Of a stretch of 64,000 bases of DNA, positions 45,148 through 53,448 are shown piece by piece. Under the pieces are notes generated by a model. It saw only the letters and a program-made list of their open reading frames with translations, made no database searches and was not told the DNA's origin. A program made the translations under genes and the position numbers. The DNA comes from Betaproteobacteria bacterium UBA1934 (GTDB lineage Bacteria > Pseudomonadota > Gammaproteobacteria > Burkholderiales > Rhodocyclaceae). Each line of letters opens with the position of its first letter. Position 1 is the first letter of the stretch. The DNA lies in the NCBI GenBank assembly GCA_002337055.1, contig DDFG01000003.1:71853-135852 (forward strand), read 5' to 3'.

Positions 45148-45813
45148 TTATAGCGCCAAGCCTAGTTGGGGATGCTGAGCTTTGAGATGCTCGGCCGGGT
45201 ACTGTCGCAAGAAATCAAAGCTCTCGGCCGCCGGCGCCATCAGCCAAGCATCGTAGTCAGTCTCTTCAAGAATCACGACCATTCGCTTCTCATCATCCGG
45301 CTTGTGAAATTGCCGCATGAAGGAATGGTCATCGGCATTGATGGTCAGCATCGTGTAGCTGTGGGTCACTTCCCCGGCCGGGTTCTTCCAAGCTGCCCAG
45401 AGTCCGGCGATACCCATCGGTTTTCCATCAGCACGCGTGATGCGCGTCTGGATGGCCTTGCCCGAGCGCCAGTCGGGCTCATAGATGGCCTCGGCCGGAA
45501 TGATGCAGTGGCGCCCGAGCCTCCAGGCATCTCGATAGCTGGGTTTCTCGTGAACTGTTTCAGACCGAGCGTTGTAGGTACGCCGGGCAATCGTCGCATC
45601 TTTTGACCAGTGAGGAATCAGGCCGAAAGACCCGACCAGCAGCTCACGGAGTGGGACAGCATCGTCACCGACGTCGGCGAACTCATGCTTGCTCACGAAC
45701 GGCCCGTGGTAGCCCGGCCACAGGCTAGGTTTTAGCCCCAGCGGCAGGTCATCGACTCCGAAATGGGCGCGGAGTCGGACGGGGTCAGTTTGCGGGTCGT
45801 AGTGAGAACACAT
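45148..45813 (-). CDS. SRAP (HMCES/YedK-type) abasic-site shield protein
   Basis: Crosslinks abasic sites in single-stranded DNA through Cys2. The 221-aa protein starts MCSHYD with the catalytic cysteine, has TYNARSET (N81) and CIIPAEAIYEP (E108). The usual H-x-R-M-P motif reads EKRMVV here, with a histidine six residues earlier (FHKPDDEKRM), a subfamily variant. Association with umuD/umuC fits an SOS-linked repair role. Confidence 0.88.
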   Translation of the reverse strand: MCSHYDPQTDPVRLRAHFGVDDLPLGLKPSLWPGYHGPFVSKHEFADVGDDAVPLRELLVGSFGLIPHWSKDATIARRTYNARSETVHEKPSYRDAWRLGRHCIIPAEAIYEPDWRSGKAIQTRITRADGKPMGIAGLWAAWKNPAGEVTHSYTMLTINADDHSFMRQFHKPDDEKRMVVILEETDYDAWLMAPAAESFDFLRQYPAEHLKAQHPQLGLAL

Positions 45814-45830
45814 GTGCCACAGAATAGCAA

Positions 45831-45860
45831 AACCCCTCGGGTTTGGACGCCGAGGGGTTT
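45831..45860. terminator. bidirectional terminator
   Basis: Stem AACCCCTCGG (45831-45840) / CCGAGGGGTT (45850-45859) with A run on the left and T run on the right. It lies between the SRAP gene start and the stop of the 45876 gene. Confidence 0.8.
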
Positions 45861-45875
45861 CGGGGTGCGGCTGGA

Positions 45876-46208
45876 TTACTTAGCAGTCGGCGCCAGGGCA
45901 ACCGGCTTGGCCTCTGTCTTGGCCTCAGCCTTTTCATGCTTCTCGTGCTTCTCGGCTTTGTGCTTGGCATGCTTTTCAACCGGCTTGCCCGCATCAGCCT
46001 TGGGAGCTTCCGTCTTCGCAGCTTCGACCTTGGCCGGCTCAGCAGCCTTCGGGGCTTCGACCTTCTTCTCCACCGCAGCAGGCGCCGGTGCGGTCACCTT
46101 TGCTGCCGGGGACGTTTGCGGCGCCGGGGTTGCGGCGCCTTGAGCGAAAGAAGCGGAAGCAAAACCAGCAGCAACAGTCAGGGCAACGAGGATTTTGGAA
46201 ACTTGCAT
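45876..46208 (-). CDS. exported Ala/Lys/Glu/His-rich small protein
   Basis: A 110-aa protein with a signal peptide (residues 1-22, ASASFAQ) and a mature part of low complexity: Ala/Pro/Glu/Lys repeats (KVEAPKAAEPAKVEAAK) and a His-Lys cluster (HAKHKAEKHEKHEKAEAK). It recalls acid-shock or metal-binding periplasmic proteins by composition only. ATG 46208 lies behind AGGAGATTC. Confidence 0.6.
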   Translation of the reverse strand: MQVSKILVALTVAAGFASASFAQGAATPAPQTSPAAKVTAPAPAAVEKKVEAPKAAEPAKVEAAKTEAPKADAGKPVEKHAKHKAEKHEKHEKAEAKTEAKPVALAPTAK

Positions 46209-46417
46209 TTTGAATCTCCTAAATGAGCAGGTTGTTTGTTCGTTTTCAGGTGCTGACAACCTTTTGCAGCGCCATGTGCCGAATAACGCGCTCACTTCGA
46301 GGTGGATGTCATGTGAAACGTAAGGCGATGTACCGGTCTGTGACGAAGATGTGTCCTGGGATTTCGCCCTATCCGCAGCCATTGCCATTTGCATACAGTA
46401 TTGCCCTCGTCGAATTG

Positions 46418-46433
46418 CTGTATAAAATTACAG
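46418..46433 (+). promoter_or_regulatory. LexA box
   Basis: CTGTATAAAATTACAG matches the CTGT-N8-ACAG SOS box exactly in its outer bases. It lies 24 bases before the ATG of the zinc-ribbon/umuD/umuC operon and overlaps its likely -10. Confidence 0.85.
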
Positions 46434-46456
46434 TACACGTCTTGAAGGAGGAGACC

Positions 46457-46645
46457 ATGATTCGCATCGTCTGCCCACACTGCCACACCCCGCTCTCCAC
46501 TAACGACTTGGAGCAAGTCATGATTGCTGGTCACCGCAGCCTGATTTGTCCGGATTGCTCGTCGGTGCTGGTTTCAGAGTCAGATGAATCCACTGAGTAT
46601 CACACCTTGGAAGAGCATTTCGCCGAGCAGCCGGCACATGCCTAA
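46457..46645 (+). CDS. small zinc-ribbon protein, first gene of umuDC operon
   Basis: A 62-aa protein with two CPxC knuckles (CPHCHTPL, CPDCSSVL) forming a zinc ribbon, followed by an acidic tail. ATG 46457 has GAAGGAGGAGACC upstream. Its stop overlaps the umuD start by 8 bases, so it is cotranslated. I know of no defined role; a small partner of the mutagenic polymerase is an inference. Confidence 0.75.
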   Translation: MIRIVCPHCHTPLSTNDLEQVMIAGHRSLICPDCSSVLVSESDESTEYHTLEEHFAEQPAHA

Positions 46646-47096
46646 AGTCGCATTACAAGCTGGCCCATGTTCTGGGGTCTTCGTGCCGCTGGCGGGTGCC
46701 CCTCGCCTCGAGTTACCGCTCGACCAGGTAAGGGTTTCGGCCGGCTTTCCCAGTCCAGCAGCCGACTATGAGGACAAACGCCTCGACATTAACGAATACC
46801 TGGTCCGTAACCCGGTGTCGACCTTCTTCTTCTCAGTAGAGGGTGATTCGATGCAAGGCGCCGAGATATTCGACGGTGACATTCTCGTTGTCGACAAAAG
46901 CATCCGACCCCGCCATGGCCACATCGTGATTGCGTTCGTGGATGGCCAACGGTTGGTGAAGCGGCTCTATCAGCGGAATGGCCGTACTGCCTTGTTGGCA
47001 GAAAACCCCCACTACCCCGCCCTGGAAATTCGGGAGGGCATGGAGTTGGTAGTGTGGGGCGTCGTCACCGGCAAATTCAAGCGCTTTGGCGCCTGA
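46638..47096 (+). CDS. umuD: UmuD-type self-cleaving protease subunit
   Basis: A 152-aa S24 peptidase. The autocleavage site is A35-G36 in VRVSAGFPSP, and the Ser/Lys dyad is S71 (VEGDSMQGA) and K108 (RLVKRLY). After RecA-assisted cleavage UmuD' joins UmuC to form a translesion polymerase. An SOS box precedes the operon. Confidence 0.93.
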   Translation: MPKVALQAGPCSGVFVPLAGAPRLELPLDQVRVSAGFPSPAADYEDKRLDINEYLVRNPVSTFFFSVEGDSMQGAEIFDGDILVVDKSIRPRHGHIVIAFVDGQRLVKRLYQRNGRTALLAENPHYPALEIREGMELVVWGVVTGKFKRFGA

Positions 47097-47101
47097 CCGG
47101 C

Positions 47102-48388
47102 ATGCCTGTCTTCGCGCTCGTCGATGCCAACAATTTCTACGCGTCCTGCGAGAAGCTGTTCGACCCGCAGCTGCGCCATCGGCCGGTCGTCGTGCTCTCC
47201 AACAACGATGGCTGCGTCGTGGCACGCTCTGCGGAGGCGAAGGCTCTCGGCATCCCGATGGGTGCCCCCTGGTTCAAACTCAAAGACGAGGCCCGGCGTT
47301 ACGGCATCGTCGCTTTCAGCTCGAATTACGCGCTCTACGCTGATATCAGCAACCGTGTCGTGGAAATACTCTCGGGATTCACTCCGAACATCGAGGTCTA
47401 CAGCATCGATGAGAGCTTTCTCGAGCTTTCCGGCTTTGAGCGGGTGGGCTACGAAGCCTATGGCGCGCAAATGCGGCACCGTGTTGCCGAGTGGCTGGGT
47501 CTCGCAGTCTGCGTGGGCATCGGCCCCACGAAGACGCTAGCCAAGCTGGCGAACCATTGCGCAAAGAAAGGCCTGGCTGGGGGCGATGGTGTTTGCGACC
47601 TGACTACTATCGCGACCACAGAACAGACCGGGCTGTTCTCCAAGATTGAGGTCAGAGAAGTCTGGGGTGTTGGGCGCAAGATTTCCCAGAGGTTGGAAGC
47701 GATGGGTATCCACAGCGTCCAGCAGCTGAGGGATGCGGATGCTGAGACTATCCGTGCCAGATTCTCGGTGGTCCTGGAACGGACCGTTCGGGAACTGCAG
47801 GGAGTCACCTGCCTCGACCTGGAGGATGTTGCCCCGGAGAAGCAGCAAATCATGAGCAGCCGCTCATTCGGAACGCTCATCTATGACCTCGAAGAACTGG
47901 AGGAAGCGGTTGCAAGTTATGTCGCCCGGGCGGCGGAGAAGCTGCGCGCCCAGGACTCGCTGGCTGGCGCGCTCCAGGTCTATATCCGCACCAACCCCTT
48001 CAAACCGGAAGTGCCCCAGTATCAACGCGCTGTCACGGTGCCACTGCCTGAGGCATCGGCGGATACCCGTATCCTCACGCACTGGGCTTTGCGAGTGCTT
48101 CGGCGCATTTACCGGCCGGGGTTCGGTTACCACAAAGCCGGCATTACCCTTCTAGACATCACGCCGCGCGCGAACCAGCAGCTCTCGCTATTTGCGTCCG
48201 GTGAGGTAGCCCAAAGCCGCAATGCCCATCTGATGCAGGCACTGGACAGCATCAATGCTCGGTATGGCCGGGGAACGCTACGTTTGGCGGCCGAGGGCGT
48301 CGCCAAGTCCTGGCAGATGCGCCGAGGCAACCTCTCGCCGCGCTACACGACGGAATGGGACTGCATTCCGTCAGCGATGGCCCGTTGA
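47102..48388 (+). CDS. umuC: UmuC-type Y-family DNA polymerase V subunit
   Basis: A 428-aa translesion polymerase. The opening FALVDANNFYASCEKLFDP, SNNDGCVVARS, YSIDESFLELSG (catalytic Asp-Glu) and the C-terminal DUF4113-like region (RGNLSPRYTTEWD) are characteristic. It begins 5 bases after umuD; a frame upstream to 47054 is not used. Full length, no damage visible. Confidence 0.95.
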   Translation: MPVFALVDANNFYASCEKLFDPQLRHRPVVVLSNNDGCVVARSAEAKALGIPMGAPWFKLKDEARRYGIVAFSSNYALYADISNRVVEILSGFTPNIEVYSIDESFLELSGFERVGYEAYGAQMRHRVAEWLGLAVCVGIGPTKTLAKLANHCAKKGLAGGDGVCDLTTIATTEQTGLFSKIEVREVWGVGRKISQRLEAMGIHSVQQLRDADAETIRARFSVVLERTVRELQGVTCLDLEDVAPEKQQIMSSRSFGTLIYDLEELEEAVASYVARAAEKLRAQDSLAGALQVYIRTNPFKPEVPQYQRAVTVPLPEASADTRILTHWALRVLRRIYRPGFGYHKAGITLLDITPRANQQLSLFASGEVAQSRNAHLMQALDSINARYGRGTLRLAAEGVAKSWQMRRGNLSPRYTTEWDCIPSAMAR

Positions 48389-48396
48389 TGCAAAAA

Positions 48397-48422
48397 ACGC
48401 AGCCCAACGGCTGGGGCTGCGT
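48397..48422 (+). terminator. terminator after umuC
   Basis: ACGCAGCCC (48397-48405) / GGGCTGCGT (48414-48422), perfect 9-bp stem, preceded by an A run, following the umuC stop. Confidence 0.75.
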
Positions 48423-48456
48423 GTGAAATGTCAGAAAGACCTGACCTGTTGATGAA

Positions 48457-49098
48457 TTAATGGACTGTGCGGCCGATTTCCACCTCTTTGGAAGAATGCC
48501 TGACCATGAAATCGGTCAGAGTCACGATTTCCGGTGTGGGCTGCCCCTTGATGAGAAGCAGTCCTCGGTCTTGGTACAAACGGCATGCCATCAACGCCAT
48601 ATCGACAACATAATCATGGTCGTTTTTTGCAGTGCAGGCCCCAATTGGCAATTTCAAAATATCAGCTGCAGCTGTGCTCCCAATATCCAGGGAAATCTCT
48701 ACCCCATCCGAAATTTGGCCCTTCGGCTGCTCGGTAGTGGCAAAAACAAACCTCAACACCCCGAACAGGGCTATCGATTCGAGCATTCGTCTGGTGCTCG
48801 GTGCTTCGAGGTCAAAGAGCACCCGGCATTGAGATGTGCCCAACTGAAGTGCGAAGGTCAGCATCTGCCGTGAGGCAGGCGATGGGAAAACCGTTATCCT
48901 CCGAGCCACTCGATTTTGAGCTTTGACGCCGGCGACAAAGTCCTGGGTGGCACCAACCAGGACGGTGAATCCACCGGTCATCTCAGCATCTCCAGTCGCA
49001 CCGCATCGACTCAGGAAGGTACGGTACTCGTGGTCATTCATGATGGCACCAGAGAAAATTCCGGCATCTCGGAGCTGCTTTTCGATTAATGCGTCCAT
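48457..49098 (-). CDS. unknown protein, paralogue A
   Basis: A 213-aa soluble protein. The central LTFALQLGTSQCRVLFDLEAP matches LVLILQLGDAQCRLLLDIEAP of the gene at 60086; lengths, gene order of blocks and C-terminal pattern (LxDFMVRHSS vs VTEFVSSVCD) also agree. No known family. It shares an identical 15-bp leader block with its paralogue. Confidence 0.7.
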   Translation of the reverse strand: MDALIEKQLRDAGIFSGAIMNDHEYRTFLSRCGATGDAEMTGGFTVLVGATQDFVAGVKAQNRVARRITVFPSPASRQMLTFALQLGTSQCRVLFDLEAPSTRRMLESIALFGVLRFVFATTEQPKGQISDGVEISLDIGSTAAADILKLPIGACTAKNDHDYVVDMALMACRLYQDRGLLLIKGQPTPEIVTLTDFMVRHSSKEVEIGRTVH

Positions 49099-49110
49099 CG
49101 TTGTCCTTTC

Positions 49111-49125
49111 ATGGTTGTCCTGGAA
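49111..49125 (-). repeat. leader block shared by paralogues, copy A
   Basis: ATGGTTGTCCTGGAA, identical to 60715-60729. On the coding strand it reads TTCCAGGACAACCAT, a few bases before each ribosome site, and includes an ATGGTT/AACCAT partial palindrome here. Confidence 0.65.
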
Positions 49126-49217
49126 CCATGTGTAGCAACCACGGACGAAAGAGCCTCAACGGATAAATGCTCTCGCTACATCTGTTACCAATCAAAACCG
49201 TAACGGAGGTAACAACT

Positions 49218-49484
49218 ATGGGCACGAAGCAGCAGAGACATCTGGAAATCGTTCAAACCATTCAAGAGCTGCGCTGCTTTGTGATGGCGATGGATGATGA
49301 AACGTGGTTGATGTACGAGGCGTGGTGCCTGCAACATGGACTTTAGCCAATCTCAGCGGCTCTGTTCGCGGAACTCCTCGCGCGAGGTTTAATTCAACCC
49401 GGTGAAGTCCCGTACGCTTTGGATGGTGGGTTGTTTGCTTTCGGCATCAACGGCGACACCTACATGCTCGGTACTCATTCATAG
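49218..49484 (+). pseudogene. small gene interrupted by an in-frame amber codon
   Basis: ATG 49218 follows a strong ACGGAGGT site. The frame codes 42 residues (MGTKQQRHLEIVQTIQELRC ...), meets TAG at 49344-49346, then continues open for 45 codons (PISAALFAELLARGLIQPGE ... YMLGTHS) to TAG 49484. The second half has clear protein character in the same frame, so a nonsense mutation in an 88-residue gene is likely; readthrough cannot be excluded. Family unknown. Confidence 0.65.
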
Positions 49485-49831
49485 CAGGGGTAGCCATGTC
49501 CAAGTTTCAGCGCCGAAACTGCCCACCGAAGGCATCAGGGTAATCGGAGCGGAGCATTAGCTTGAACGTAGGTCGGCAACCGGCCAAGAGCAGCCAATCA
49601 GAAAATTTTTTGAAATGGCTGCTTTTATGCTGGTTACGGACTATTGGAGCCGATAGCCTGTATGGCAGGCTACGCAAGCTCCCATGATTTCTGCCCGCGC
49701 ACCAACTGCGGGTTTGACTTCACCAGTTACCGAGGCATCTTTAGTCGAAGCAGCAAAACGACTGGCGCTGCGATGCATGACACTTCCCGCACTCTGCATC
49801 TACTCCAACTTGATGTACTGTGTAATCCAAT
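49485..49831. other. non-coding stretch before the ECF sigma gene
   Basis: No supported gene. It holds the fourth palindrome copy (49505), an inverted repeat around AGCAGCC...GGCTGCT (about 49591-49625), and the promoter region of the sigma factor, including TTGATG and a TGTAAT near 49821. Confidence 0.4.
49505..49518. repeat. island palindrome, copy 4
   Basis: TTTCAGCGCCGAAA, one base from the exact form at 39156. Confidence 0.55.
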
Positions 49832-50374
49832 ATGAAATGTATCCTCGACGCATGGGAGACCTGCCATCAAGAGCTGTTGCATTTCGTCGCTTCCCGGGTG
49901 TCGGATACCCAGGCAGCGCACGATTTGGTGCAGGAAGTCTTCCTCCGAGCCACACGCCTGGAAAATGGTTTGTGTGGCATCAACAATCGGCGTGCCTGGT
50001 TATTCCAGGTGGCGAGGAATCTGCTGATTGACCGGTACCGACTGACCAGGGACGAAATACCGCTGGATGACGAGCTCGGGTTGGTCGAAGTTACCGATGA
50101 GGTCGCTCCGGTGGACATGCTTTCCCAATGTCTTCCACGCGTACTTTCAGAACTATCCCCGGAGGACCGAGAGGCCATCACCCTGTGCGACATCGAAGGA
50201 CTGTCCCAGCAAGCCCTGGCCGACCGTTTAGGCATGACGCTGCCTGCAGCGAAATCCCGGGTTCAGCGAGCCCGTCGGCGTTTGCGTGAGCAACTTGTCA
50301 CTGCCTGCCAAGTGCAGTTCGACGAGGCCGGCCATGTCTGCTGCTTCGTGCCGAGGTCTGCTGTCGGCAATTAA
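49832..50374 (+). CDS. ECF sigma factor (SigZ-like)
   Basis: A 180-aa sigma-70 family protein: region 2 HDLVQEVFLRATR and AWLFQVARNLLIDRYR, and region 4 SPEDREAITLCDIEGLSQQA plus LADRLGMTLPAAKSRVQRAR. No anti-sigma gene is next to it. The C-terminal CCFVP... resembles the Cys-containing tail of SigZ-type factors. It probably drives the adjacent permease and redox genes. Confidence 0.88.
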   Translation: MKCILDAWETCHQELLHFVASRVSDTQAAHDLVQEVFLRATRLENGLCGINNRRAWLFQVARNLLIDRYRLTRDEIPLDDELGLVEVTDEVAPVDMLSQCLPRVLSELSPEDREAITLCDIEGLSQQALADRLGMTLPAAKSRVQRARRRLREQLVTACQVQFDEAGHVCCFVPRSAVGN

Positions 50375-50446
50375 TTTCGGCGTCGCTGCATCTTTTGGCA
50401 CCTTCGTTCGTCTTCTAAAGTGAGAGAGACATTCGAGGAGCGCCCC

Positions 50447-51499
50447 ATGGATATGCAACCTACGCTGGAAGCTAAAGCCACCCTAACATTACGCTGGCTG
50501 CTGAGCATCGGTGCTGTGACGCTGTTGTGGCTGGCCGCCTACAGCCATCTGACTGAATTCGCCGATTTCATTCTGGCATCCATAGGCTTGACCCGGCAGA
50601 CCGCGTCAGGCGAAGCGCTGCATTTCTTCTTCTACGACACACCCAAGGTCCTGCTGCTCCTGACCGGTATTGTCTTCCTCATGGGTATCATCCAGACCTT
50701 TTTTGCCCCGGAACGTACACGCGCCCTACTAGCGGGAAAACGCGTTGGAGTAGGCAACGTTCTGGCAGCCTCGCTGGGCATCGTGACGCCCTTCTGCTCC
50801 TGCTCAGCAGTGCCGCTATTCATCGGCTTCCTATCGGCCGGCGTTCCCTTGGGGGTTACCTTCTCGTTCCTCATCTCGGCCCCGATGGTCAATGAGGTGG
50901 CGCTGGTTCTGCTCTTCGGGATGTTCGGCTGGAAAGTCGCAGCACTTTATCTGGGATTGGGGCTGTCAGTCGCCATCGTGTCCGGTCTGGTCATCGGCCA
51001 GTTGCGGATGGAAAAATTCCTGGAAGAGTGGGTCCAGCAGATTCAGAACGGCCAGACAGCCACCTATGTGACGGAGAGCGTGGATTGGATTACTCGCTTT
51101 GAAGCCGGTCGAGACCATGTGAAAAACATCGTCGGCAAGGTATGGCCCTACATCCTGGCCGGGATTGGGCTGGGGGCTGGTATCCATGGTTACGTCCCCG
51201 AAGACTTCATGGCCTCCTTCATGGGCAAGGATGTCTGGTGGGCCGTACCGGCTGCGGTGCTGCTCGGCGTGCCGATGTACACCAACGCGGCCGGCATCAT
51301 TCCCATCGTCGAAGCCTTGCTGGGCAAGGGAGCGGCGCTCGGCACCGTGCTCGCCTTCATGATGGCGGTGATTGCCCTCTCAGCACCGGAGATGATTATT
51401 CTGCGCAAGGTTCTCAAGCCCCGGCTGATTGCGACCTTCGCGGGTGTGGTGGCCACCGGCATCCTGCTGGTGGGCTACGTCTTCAACCTCGTCTTGTAA
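50447..51499 (+). CDS. permease of the DUF318/YraQ (ArsP-like) family
   Basis: A 350-aa inner membrane protein with about 8-10 helices and the family block TPFCSCSAVPLFIGFL, whose Cys pair (C117, C119) is the hallmark, plus ISAPMVNEVALVLL. Relatives export organoarsenicals or act in sulfur/metal handling. ATG 50447 behind CGAGGAG. The next gene encodes a CxxC protein, the usual partner. Confidence 0.88.
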   Translation: MDMQPTLEAKATLTLRWLLSIGAVTLLWLAAYSHLTEFADFILASIGLTRQTASGEALHFFFYDTPKVLLLLTGIVFLMGIIQTFFAPERTRALLAGKRVGVGNVLAASLGIVTPFCSCSAVPLFIGFLSAGVPLGVTFSFLISAPMVNEVALVLLFGMFGWKVAALYLGLGLSVAIVSGLVIGQLRMEKFLEEWVQQIQNGQTATYVTESVDWITRFEAGRDHVKNIVGKVWPYILAGIGLGAGIHGYVPEDFMASFMGKDVWWAVPAAVLLGVPMYTNAAGIIPIVEALLGKGAALGTVLAFMMAVIALSAPEMIILRKVLKPRLIATFAGVVATGILLVGYVFNLVL

Positions 51500-51517
51500 C
51501 CTGAAGGGAGCCATTAA

Positions 51518-51754
51518 ATGAAAACCGTCAAAGTCTTGGGTACCGGTTGCGCCAACTGCCGGAATACCATCGCCTTGATTGAAACAGTCGCCAAGGAACA
51601 TGGTGCCCAAATTGCCCTGGAGAAGGTCGAGGACCTACAGGCCATCATGAGCTATGGCGTAATGTCCACGCCTGGCGTCGTTATCGATGGCAGGGTCGTC
51701 CATGCGGGAGGAGTACCTCAAAGGGAGAAGGTTGAAGGTTGGTTCCAGGCCTAA
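51518..51754 (+). CDS. thioredoxin-like small redox protein
   Basis: A 78-aa protein with active-site C11-A-N-C14 (GTGCANCRN) and the cis-proline loop STPGVVIDG. It belongs to the small 'redox-active disulfide' proteins regularly paired with YraQ-type permeases. It probably handles thiol exchange for the permease substrate. Confidence 0.9.
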   Translation: MKTVKVLGTGCANCRNTIALIETVAKEHGAQIALEKVEDLQAIMSYGVMSTPGVVIDGRVVHAGGVPQREKVEGWFQA

Positions 51755-52134
51755 AACCATCCCAGATGCCGAATCGCTCCCAGAGAGATATAGAGACCCA
51801 GGGCGCAAATGAATACGCCAAATGCCAATTGAAGATAGTGCTCGTTGATTCCATTGGAAAAAACGGCGCCAAGCCAAGCGCCAACAAACATAGTCGCGGC
51901 CAAAATCACAGCGGCGCGAACATCGACGTTGCCATGACGGTAATACTCAAGTGCGGCAGCAAGGCCAATCGGTGGCAGCAACACGGCCACTGTTGTGCCG
52001 GTCGCCATATGTTGGGAAAACCCGGCCCAGTAGAACAGAGCTGGCACTACGATGATACCGCCGCCAATGCCGAACACTCCGGCGGCAATACCCCCCGTTA
52101 GTCCAATGAGGACCAATATCGACCAGCTTGGCAT
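51751..52134 (-). CDS. half-length TSUP (TauE/SafE) permease
   Basis: A 127-aa membrane protein with four helices and the repeat motif GLTGGIAAGVFGIGGGIIVVP. Full TSUP exporters have two such repeats (about 250 aa), so this is one half, which could dimerise or be a truncated gene. ATG 52134 behind GGAGAAAG. Its stop overlaps the redox protein's stop on the other strand by 4 bases. TSUP proteins move sulfite or organosulfur anions. Confidence 0.82.
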   Translation of the reverse strand: MPSWSILVLIGLTGGIAAGVFGIGGGIIVVPALFYWAGFSQHMATGTTVAVLLPPIGLAAALEYYRHGNVDVRAAVILAATMFVGAWLGAVFSNGINEHYLQLAFGVFICALGLYISLGAIRHLGWF

Positions 52135-52180
52135 TCTTTCTCCTTGGAGTTGTGGCATGCCATCACACCTGGAAGGGGAC

Positions 52181-52789
52181 TTAGACGATGGCTTTCTTCT
52201 GTCCAATGATACGTGTCACATATGCCGGCCCCTGGTGCCCAGGCCCTTCGTCGAGACAGGTTTCTCCTTCCCAGGCAAAAACCACGTCAATTAGCCCCGC
52301 AAGGTCTGACTGAAGGTCAGCGGGACGGTACAACATCTCCGGGTCTTTGGGGCCGCCGCTGCTGAAGCTCAATTGCTGCGGATGAAAGGCTTCCAGGATG
52401 AACCGGCCGCCAGGCCTGAGCGATTGCGCCAAGCGACGGTGCACATCGGTACGGATGGCTGTCGGCAGATGCAAATAAACCAGAACCACGACATCGAAGC
52501 TATCTGGCGCAGGAGACCATTCTGCCAAGTCTGCGTGACAGGTTTGTAGCGAAACATTTTGCTTGCTCGCCAGAGCCAGCGCCTTTTCAAGTCCGACTTT
52601 CGAGCTATCAACGGAAGTCACCCGGTGGCCTTGCTCGGCCAGCCAAACGCCATTTCGTCCTTCGCCATCGCCCGGCAACAATATCTTTGCGCCCCTCGGA
52701 AATCTCGAGGCTTGTTCGACAAGAAATGCGTTCGGGGAAAGGCCGTATTTGTACCCCTCAACCGCGTAATTCTGGTCCCAGAAACTCAT
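52181..52789 (-). CDS. SAM-dependent methyltransferase (TehB-like)
   Basis: A 202-aa class I methyltransferase with motif I ILLPGDGEGRNGVWLAEQG and VTSVDSSKVGLEKA (acidic loop). Family members methylate tellurite, selenium compounds or thiols; the substrate here is not readable. Same strand and spacing as the rhodanese and TSUP genes. Confidence 0.85.
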   Translation of the reverse strand: MSFWDQNYAVEGYKYGLSPNAFLVEQASRFPRGAKILLPGDGEGRNGVWLAEQGHRVTSVDSSKVGLEKALALASKQNVSLQTCHADLAEWSPAPDSFDVVVLVYLHLPTAIRTDVHRRLAQSLRPGGRFILEAFHPQQLSFSSGGPKDPEMLYRPADLQSDLAGLIDVVFAWEGETCLDEGPGHQGPAYVTRIIGQKKAIV

Positions 52790-52795
52790 TCTTGC

Positions 52796-53182
52796 TCACT
52801 CAAAGGAAATATCGCGGGGCTTGACCACTGCCAAGCCTTCGGCGGTCCAGCTATCGAAACCGCCAGCCAAGGAAAGAACATTCTGGAAACCCATGCTCTG
52901 CAGAGCGACAGCCGACAAGGCGGCGCGGCCGCTGGTCTTGCAATACACGATGACGGGCCGCGTCACATTTTGCAAAGACGGTTCGTTTGAAATCTTGAAT
53001 TCAAGCATACCGCGGGGGATATTCACCGAACCGGCAATATGGCCTTGGCGATGTTCATCAGGCTCCCGAACGTCGATGAGCAAGGTGCCTGGGGCAGCCA
53101 ATTTGCTGTGAATCTCGGTGGCCGGGCATTCACGGACCGATTTTTTGGCCTCTTGAACCAATTCATGTGCAGGCTTGAACAT
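52796..53182 (-). CDS. rhodanese-domain sulfurtransferase
   Basis: A 128-aa single-domain rhodanese: DVREPDEHRQGHIAGSVNIP and the active-site loop C81-KTSGRAAL. The start is taken at ATG 53182 behind TGGAG. It hands sulfane sulfur in the same cluster as the TSUP gene and methyltransferase. Confidence 0.9.
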   Translation of the reverse strand: MFKPAHELVQEAKKSVRECPATEIHSKLAAPGTLLIDVREPDEHRQGHIAGSVNIPRGMLEFKISNEPSLQNVTRPVIVYCKTSGRAALSAVALQSMGFQNVLSLAGGFDSWTAEGLAVVKPRDISFE

Positions 53183-53413
53183 CCAATACTCCATTCAATT
53201 AAGAAAGACGGCGAAAGCCGTAGGCAACATCCATTAGCATATTCTAATTTAAAGCAATGAATCCATGGGGATTTGGCCGCAAGCCGAACAACATGCGTCT
53301 GGGCTAGCCGAGACTGGGTTTGACTCCGTGGTCCATGTGGACCTGGGGCCGAGTGCCCCCTACCACTTTGGTTTGCTGGCGCAGCGGCCGATGGTTTAGA
53401 GATGAAAAACAAA

Positions 53414-53437
53414 GGGCACCGGTTGCCACCGATGCCC
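53414..53437 (-). terminator. terminator after the Met/Gly-rich gene
   Basis: GGGCA (53414-53418) / TGCCC (53433-53437) with inner GGT/ACC pairs; a T-rich stretch follows on the minus strand. Confidence 0.55.
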
Positions 53438-53448
53438 GTATTTAACGC

